Shown: positions 59,982 to 64,000 of the stretch, in pieces | How the letters are laid out: each line of letters starts with the position of its first letter | Position numbering within the stretch: position 1 is the stretch's first letter | DNA from: Streptomyces poriferorum | GTDB taxonomy: Bacteria; Actinomycetota; Actinomycetes; Streptomycetales; Streptomycetaceae | Assembly (NCBI RefSeq): GCF_019399235.1 | Contig: NZ_JAELVH010000017.1 | Location: forward strand, 1-64,000 | Direction of reading: 5' to 3' | Length of the DNA stretch: 64,000 bases | The notes under the pieces: model-generated | What the model saw: the letters and a program-made list of their open reading frames with translations, nothing else | The model's database searches: none | What the model was told of the DNA's origin: nothing | Translations under genes and position numbers: made by a program

Positions 59982-61901
59982 ATGGACATCCGGATGGCTA
60001 AACGAAGGACCGTCGGGGCCGTGGTGGCCGCGCTCGCCGCCACTCTGCTGCCCCTGCAGAGCGCCTCGGCCGAGGACGGGGCGTCCGCCGCCGCGCCGCC
60101 GCCCGAGGTGCTGCCGTCACTGCGGCAGTGGCAGCCCGGCGAAGGGGAGTTCACCCTCACGGACCGGGCGAGGATCGTGCTGGACGGGGTGCGCGAGCAG
60201 CGCACGGCCGCCGATGCGGCGCGGTTCGCGGGCGAGCTGGCGGGGAAGGCCCCGGTCTCGCGGGGCAGGGCCCGCGCCGGTGACATCGTGCTGCGCCAGG
60301 ACGCCTCCCTGAAGGGATCGCTGGGCGCGGAGGGCTACCGCCTCGACGTCGGCGACCGGCTCACGGTCACCGCCGCGACGTCGGCGGGCGTCTTCTACGG
60401 TTCGCGTACGGTGCTCCAGCTGCTGAACGACGACGGGCGGGCCGCGCGCGGTTCGGCGACCGACGTGCCCGCGTACCGCGAGCGCGGAGTCGGGGTGTGT
60501 GCCTGTTACATCAACGTCTCGCTGCCCTGGTTCGAGCGGCTGATGAAGGACATGGCCTCGCAGAAGCTGAACCAGCTCTGGATCGAGGCGAAGATCAGGA
60601 GCGACGTCGACCCCGAGTCGGCGTTCTGGGGCTACTACACGAAGCCGCAGGTACGGGCCCTGGTCGCGATGGCGAAGAAGTACCACATCGACCTCGTGCC
60701 GGAGATCAACTCCCCCGGCCACATGGACACCTACCTGGAGAACCACCCGGAGCTCCAGCTCAAGGACAAGGACGGCGTCGCCTCGCCGCCCCGGCTGGAC
60801 ATCTCACGGCCCGAGGCCCTGACGTACTACACCTCGATGGTCGACGAGGCCCTGGAGGTGTGGGACACCCGCACCTGGCACATGGGCGCCGACGAGTACA
60901 TGATCGGCTCCTCGTACCCGAACTATCCGCAGCTGCAGACGGCCGCCGCCGCCAAGTTCGGCGCCTCGGCCACCCCCGACGATCTCTTCGCCGACTTCAT
61001 CAACCAGGTCAACGCCCACGTGAAGGCCGACGGCCGGTCGCTGCGGATCTGGAACGACGGTCTGATGGGCCGCAACGGCGTCGTCCCCCTCGACCGTGAC
61101 ATCACCGTCGAGCACTGGCTGGGCGGCGGCGCCATCCAGCAGCCGTCCGCGCTGCTGGCCGAGGGCCGCCCGGTGATGAACTCCGCGTACGCGCTCTACC
61201 TGGTGCGCGGCGGCTACACGATGCAGACCCAGAAGCTGTACGAGAGCGACTGGACGCCCCTGCGCTTCGAGGGCCAGACACTGCCGGCCACGGCGGCGAA
61301 CCTGACCGGCGCGAAGATCAGCCTGTGGCCGGACAGTGCGGCGGCCGAGACCGAGAACGAGGTCGAGGCGAAGGTCTTCATGCCGCTGCGCTTCATCGCG
61401 CAGGCCACCTGGGGCGGCCCGAAGCCGAGTGGGACGTATGCCGGTTTCGAGGCGCTGGCCCGTCGGATCGGGCACGCCCCGGGCTGGGAGAACACCGACC
61501 GCGCCCCGCTGGCCGACGGTACGTACCGCCTGAGCGCGGGCGCGGGGACGCTGGCGCCCGGCGCGGACGCCGGGGTGTCGCTGGCCCGGAACGCGAAGGC
61601 GGCCTGGACGCTGACGGCGACCGCGGACGGCTACTACACCGTGAAGTCCGCGGAGAGCGGCCTGTGCCTGGACGCGGCGCGCGGGAAGAAGTACCTGGGC
61701 GCTCCGCTGGAGGTGGGGGCCGAGCTGTCGCTCGGGACCTGCGCGGCGGGCGCGCGTACGCAGCGCTGGCAGCTCGACGCCGGAGCCGGCGCGCTGGTCC
61801 TGCGCAACGCCGTCTCGCAGCTCCGGCTGACGGAGCGGGCCACGGACGGTGCCGCGGTGCAGACGACGGGCGGGACGCGCCTGACGGCGAAGTCCGCCTG
61901 A
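59982..61901 (+). CDS. Secreted GH20 beta-N-acetylhexosaminidase with ricin-like C-terminus
   Basis: The 639-residue protein has a signal peptide (MAKRRTVGAVVAALAATLLP, cleavage after SASA; an ATG at 59994 is a good alternative start). A GH20b domain (LPSLRQWQPGEGEFTL, FYGSRTVLQLL) precedes the GH20 barrel (LWIEAKIRSDVDPES, EINSPGHMDTYL, HMGADEYMI with the catalytic Asp-Glu). A C-terminal ricin-type lectin region follows (YYTVKSAESGLCLDAA, RTQRWQL). It removes terminal N-acetylhexosamine from chitin oligomers or glycans outside the cell. Its product can feed the das/nag system. Confidence 0.9.
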   Translation: MDIRMAKRRTVGAVVAALAATLLPLQSASAEDGASAAAPPPEVLPSLRQWQPGEGEFTLTDRARIVLDGVREQRTAADAARFAGELAGKAPVSRGRARAGDIVLRQDASLKGSLGAEGYRLDVGDRLTVTAATSAGVFYGSRTVLQLLNDDGRAARGSATDVPAYRERGVGVCACYINVSLPWFERLMKDMASQKLNQLWIEAKIRSDVDPESAFWGYYTKPQVRALVAMAKKYHIDLVPEINSPGHMDTYLENHPELQLKDKDGVASPPRLDISRPEALTYYTSMVDEALEVWDTRTWHMGADEYMIGSSYPNYPQLQTAAAAKFGASATPDDLFADFINQVNAHVKADGRSLRIWNDGLMGRNGVVPLDRDITVEHWLGGGAIQQPSALLAEGRPVMNSAYALYLVRGGYTMQTQKLYESDWTPLRFEGQTLPATAANLTGAKISLWPDSAAAETENEVEAKVFMPLRFIAQATWGGPKPSGTYAGFEALARRIGHAPGWENTDRAPLADGTYRLSAGAGTLAPGADAGVSLARNAKAAWTLTATADGYYTVKSAESGLCLDAARGKKYLGAPLEVGAELSLGTCAAGARTQRWQLDAGAGALVLRNAVSQLRLTERATDGAAVQTTGGTRLTAKSA

Positions 61902-61914
61902 CCTCGGGAGCAGC

Positions 61915-61946
61915 TGTGGGGCCCGCCGGCGACGGCGGGCCCCACA
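61915..61946. terminator. Bidirectional terminator hairpin
   Basis: TGTGGGGCCCGCCG and CGGCGGGCCCCACA form a perfect 14-bp stem with loop GCGA between two convergent genes. Confidence 0.85.
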
Positions 61947-61952
61947 GACATG

Positions 61953-62684
61953 TCAGATGCCGCAGTTGGGCGCCGACCAGTAGTGGCTCGGGCCCTGGTT
62001 CACGTGGACGTGGTCGTTGTGGTCCGGGTAGCCCGGGCCGAGGATCCCGTTGAACCCGTGGTTACGGGCCTGCTGGGCCAGGGTGCAGAAGGCGATCCCG
62101 CCCAGGTCGGCCGCGTCGCCGTACAGATGGCGGCTGTTGGACGCACCGCCGACCGCACTGTTGCAGGACGTGGAGCGGAAACCGCTGTTGACGGTGATGG
62201 GCCGGTCACCGAGCGCGTGGCGCAGCGCCTCCAGCTTCCACATGGTGCTCAGCGCGTTGGCCTTCGCGGTGCCCGCCGCGACGGCACCACCCGCCCAGGT
62301 GCTGTTGCAGTGGTTGAGCTCGGCGTACGTGAAGTGGGCGGGCGTGCAGTCGCTGTCCTGGAGCGCGTAGAGCTTGGACTGGGTGGCCGGGCCGGCGACG
62401 CCGTCGGCAGCCAGTCCGTAGGCGGCCTGGAAGCGCTTGACGGCGGCGGTGGTGGCGGGCCCGTAGGAGCCGTCGATGGCGAGTACGGAGTTGTATCCGG
62501 GGTATCCGGCCACCCGGATCTGGAGCTGGACGACATCGTTGCCGGTGGCGCCCGAGGACAGGGTGCGGGTCCAGGTGTAGCAGTCGTCGGCCTGTGCGGT
62601 ACCGGCGGTCACGACCGCCCCGCCCAACGCGAATGCCATGGTCATGACAAGGCCGAGCAGGAGTCGTGCGGAACGTCTGAGCAT
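61953..62684 (-). CDS. Secreted M15 D-Ala-D-Ala carboxypeptidase with peptidoglycan-binding domain
   Basis: The ATG at 62684 follows GGGAG and gives 243 residues. A signal peptide (MLRRSARLLLGLVMTMAFAL, cleavage after TAQA) is followed by a PG_binding_1 domain (GNDVVQLQIRVAGYPGYN, DGSYGPATTAAVKRFQ, ADGVAGPATQSKL). An M15A zinc peptidase domain follows (VNSGFRSTSCNSAVGGASNSRHLYGDAAD with the first His/Asp ligands, and NDHVHVNQGP with the last His). It resembles the Streptomyces albus G DD-peptidase. It trims peptidoglycan stem peptides. Confidence 0.9.
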   Translation of the reverse strand: MLRRSARLLLGLVMTMAFALGGAVVTAGTAQADDCYTWTRTLSSGATGNDVVQLQIRVAGYPGYNSVLAIDGSYGPATTAAVKRFQAAYGLAADGVAGPATQSKLYALQDSDCTPAHFTYAELNHCNSTWAGGAVAAGTAKANALSTMWKLEALRHALGDRPITVNSGFRSTSCNSAVGGASNSRHLYGDAADLGGIAFCTLAQQARNHGFNGILGPGYPDHNDHVHVNQGPSHYWSAPNCGI

Positions 62685-62797
62685 GGGGGGGGGCTCCCTA
62701 CCACGGTGAAGGTGTGGAGCGACAGCCTGTCGGACGAGTCGACGCGCGTCAACTATGCATGGAAGAAAGGCAGTTGACTTCCCCGAGACATGCCGGA

Positions 62798-62827
62798 GGC
62801 CCTGTCCCGGCGTACCGGAACAGGGCC
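62798..62827. terminator. Terminator hairpin after def
   Basis: GGCCCTGTCCCGG pairs with CCGGAACAGGGCC (one mismatch) around loop CGTA. Confidence 0.7.
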
Positions 62828-62851
62828 CCGCACAGCTGCGCGCCGGCCGGA

Positions 62852-63490
62852 TCAGTCGTTCGGGACGACCTCGTAGCGCGGGGTGTTCTCCGCCATCTGG
62901 CGCAGCGCGTCCTTGCGGTCGCGCTTGGAGAGGCGGTCGATGTACAGGTAGCCGTACAGGTGGTCCGTCTCGTGCTGGAGGCAGCGGGCGAAGTAGCCGT
63001 CGCCCCGCAGCTTGACCGGGTTGCCCCGGGCGTCCTGGCCGCGCACCACCGCGTAGTCCGGGCGGGCCAGCGAGGCGTACGCCGTCGGGACGGAGAGGCA
63101 GCCCTCGTTGGAGTCGTCCAGGACGCGCTCCTCGGGCGCCAGCTCGTCGAGCACCGGGTTGCAGATGGCGCCCGTGTGCCGGACCCCGTCGTCGTCCGGG
63201 CAGTCGTAGACGAAGACCTTGAGGTCGACCCCGATCTGGTTGGCGGCCAGGCCCACGCCCTCCGCCGTCCGCTGGCTGGCGAACATGTCGTCGATCAGCT
63301 GGGCCAGCTCGTCGTCGAACGCGGTGACGTCCTTGCACTCCTTGTGCAGGACCGGGTTGCCCACGACCGTGATCGGGCGCGAGGTGCCGCGCTCGCGGTG
63401 TGCCGCCTCACGCGCCTCGCAGTCCTCGGTGTCGATGAGGAACCCGTCCTCGTCGACGCTGATCTGCTCGTCCGTCTCCTGCTGCGCCAT
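62852..63490 (-). CDS. def: Peptide deformylase
   Basis: The 212-residue protein removes the formyl group from the first methionine of new proteins. Motif 1 [10 protein letters not shown], motif 2 EGCLSVP (zinc/iron cysteine) and motif 3 QHETDHLYG (metal histidines) are all intact. The N-terminal 40 residues ([13 protein letters not shown] onward) are acidic and specific to actinobacterial members. Streptomyces usually has several deformylases; which paralog this is cannot be told. Confidence 0.93.
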   Translation of the reverse strand: MAQQETDEQISVDEDGFLIDTEDCEAREAAHRERGTSRPITVVGNPVLHKECKDVTAFDDELAQLIDDMFASQRTAEGVGLAANQIGVDLKVFVYDCPDDDGVRHTGAICNPVLDELAPEERVLDDSNEGCLSVPTAYASLARPDYAVVRGQDARGNPVKLRGDGYFARCLQHETDHLYGYLYIDRLSKRDRKDALRQMAENTPRYEVVPND

Positions 63491-63616
63491 GTCCGCCGTA
63501 CGCCTTCCTCACAACGTGAAACCCGGGATCCGCGGCTCGCGAGACCCGGGCGCCCGAGCACCGGAATCGGTGCGCGTACAGCCTACGGGCACCCGTCGGC
63601 CGACTTCTTCCGGACG

Positions 63617-64000
63617 TCAGCAGACTTCTTCGAGATCCCGCCACTCACGGCTGTCCGGGCTGTCCGCCACCCAGCCGTCGAGCAGCCCGCGCACGAGCCC
63701 CGCGGGCGCCGCGAGACCGCACTCGCGCTCGGGCACCCACAGTTCGCCGGCGGTGCGGTGGCCCAGCGGGCCGGGATGGCCCGGCTCGCTGTGGTCGTGC
63801 GGGTCGAGATGCTCGCCGTCGCCCTCGTCGCTCTCCATCCGGCTCTCCGAACAGGCCCGGCACAGCAACCGGACGGACGAGGACCAGTCCTCGGCGGCGA
63901 AACCCGCGTCGGACGCCAGTTGCTCCAGCGCGTCCCGGTCCGCCTCGGTGGCCGCTTCGAGGAGCACCACCCAGGTGGGGACGGGGGACGGGGCCCACAG
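63617..64000 (-). CDS. Hypothetical acidic protein (5' partial)
   Basis: The frame is open to the window edge, so the start lies outside; a GTG at 63970 is internal or an alternative start. It contains LEAATEADRDALEQLASDAGFAAEDWS, a cysteine pair (LLCRAC) and an acidic middle with HLDPHDHSEPGHPGPLGH, then GELWVPERECGLAAPAGLVRGLLDGW. I know similar Streptomyces proteins of unknown role beside def. No domain is recognised. Confidence 0.5.
   Translation of the reverse strand: MWAPSPVPTWVVLLEAATEADRDALEQLASDAGFAAEDWSSSVRLLCRACSESRMESDEGDGEHLDPHDHSEPGHPGPLGHRTAGELWVPERECGLAAPAGLVRGLLDGWVADSPDSREWRDLEEVC

Overview
The window is very GC-rich. Its gene content (WhiB-like protein, DasR/DasABC, SigH, snapalysin, EshA-type encapsulin, GlxA/AraC regulators) marks it as a chromosomal segment of a Streptomyces species. 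It falls into two parts: an accessory island at the left (1 to about 15.8 kb) and ordinary chromosome to the right (about 16 to 64 kb). All functions are read from protein motifs and remembered family knowledge; no search was run.

The island opens inside a DUF3631 P-loop protein. A MobC accessory protein and an HUH relaxase follow, so the DNA belongs to an integrated mobilizable or conjugative element. No integrase and no complete att site lie in the window. Behind the relaxase GC content drops and a compact retron appears: a DUF3800 protein, a short intergenic RNA locus with an extended -10 promoter and complementary ends (11-bp repeats), and a reverse transcriptase with the retron hallmarks NAxxH, YVDD and VTG. 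Next comes an unusual tetrapyrrole-like group: a divergent HemC paralog, a canonical HemC, and a HemB homolog that keeps its zinc cysteines but has lost both Schiff-base lysines. A Streptomyces regulatory cassette follows (frameshifted DUF6082 gene, two tiny coupled ORFs, a degenerate NUDIX-like protein, a small unknown, and an XRE-DUF5753/DUF397 pair). The island ends with a membrane-anchored MUG113/GIY-YIG-like protein and a divergent pair made of a three-helix membrane protein and a DUF4062 protein, both defence-island-like.

From 16 to 36 kb the chromosome carries stand-alone modules: an MFS exporter with its divergent TetR; a nucleotidyltransferase, SDR and DUF952 group; an LPxTG surface protein; the snpR/snpA pair around a palindromic operator; a GntR/DUF1648 pair; a family 2B encapsulin with a polyprenyl diphosphate synthase as probable cargo; and nsrR/hmp with two NsrR operators for nitric oxide defence.

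From 36.7 to 57.5 kb the order follows the S. coelicolor region as I remember it: prsH-sigH, a diacylglycerol kinase, wblE, a PdtaS-like kinase, a SIS protein divergent from nagB, the nagZ-dasC-dasB-dasA transport operon for chitin-derived sugars, its regulator dasR, a DUF3311/SSS symporter pair, and a cobalamin riboswitch controlling nrdAB (class Ia ribonucleotide reductase). DasR operators (dre) are visible at nagB and dasA. Further candidates lie before the kinase and before the symporter.

An IS481-family insertion with a CTAG target duplication sits after nrdB. The window closes with a GlxA-type AraC regulator, a secreted GH20 hexosaminidase, a secreted M15 peptidase, peptide deformylase and a partial unknown gene. 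Several short tandem repeat arrays sit at gene ends, and strong stem-loop terminators separate most convergent genes.
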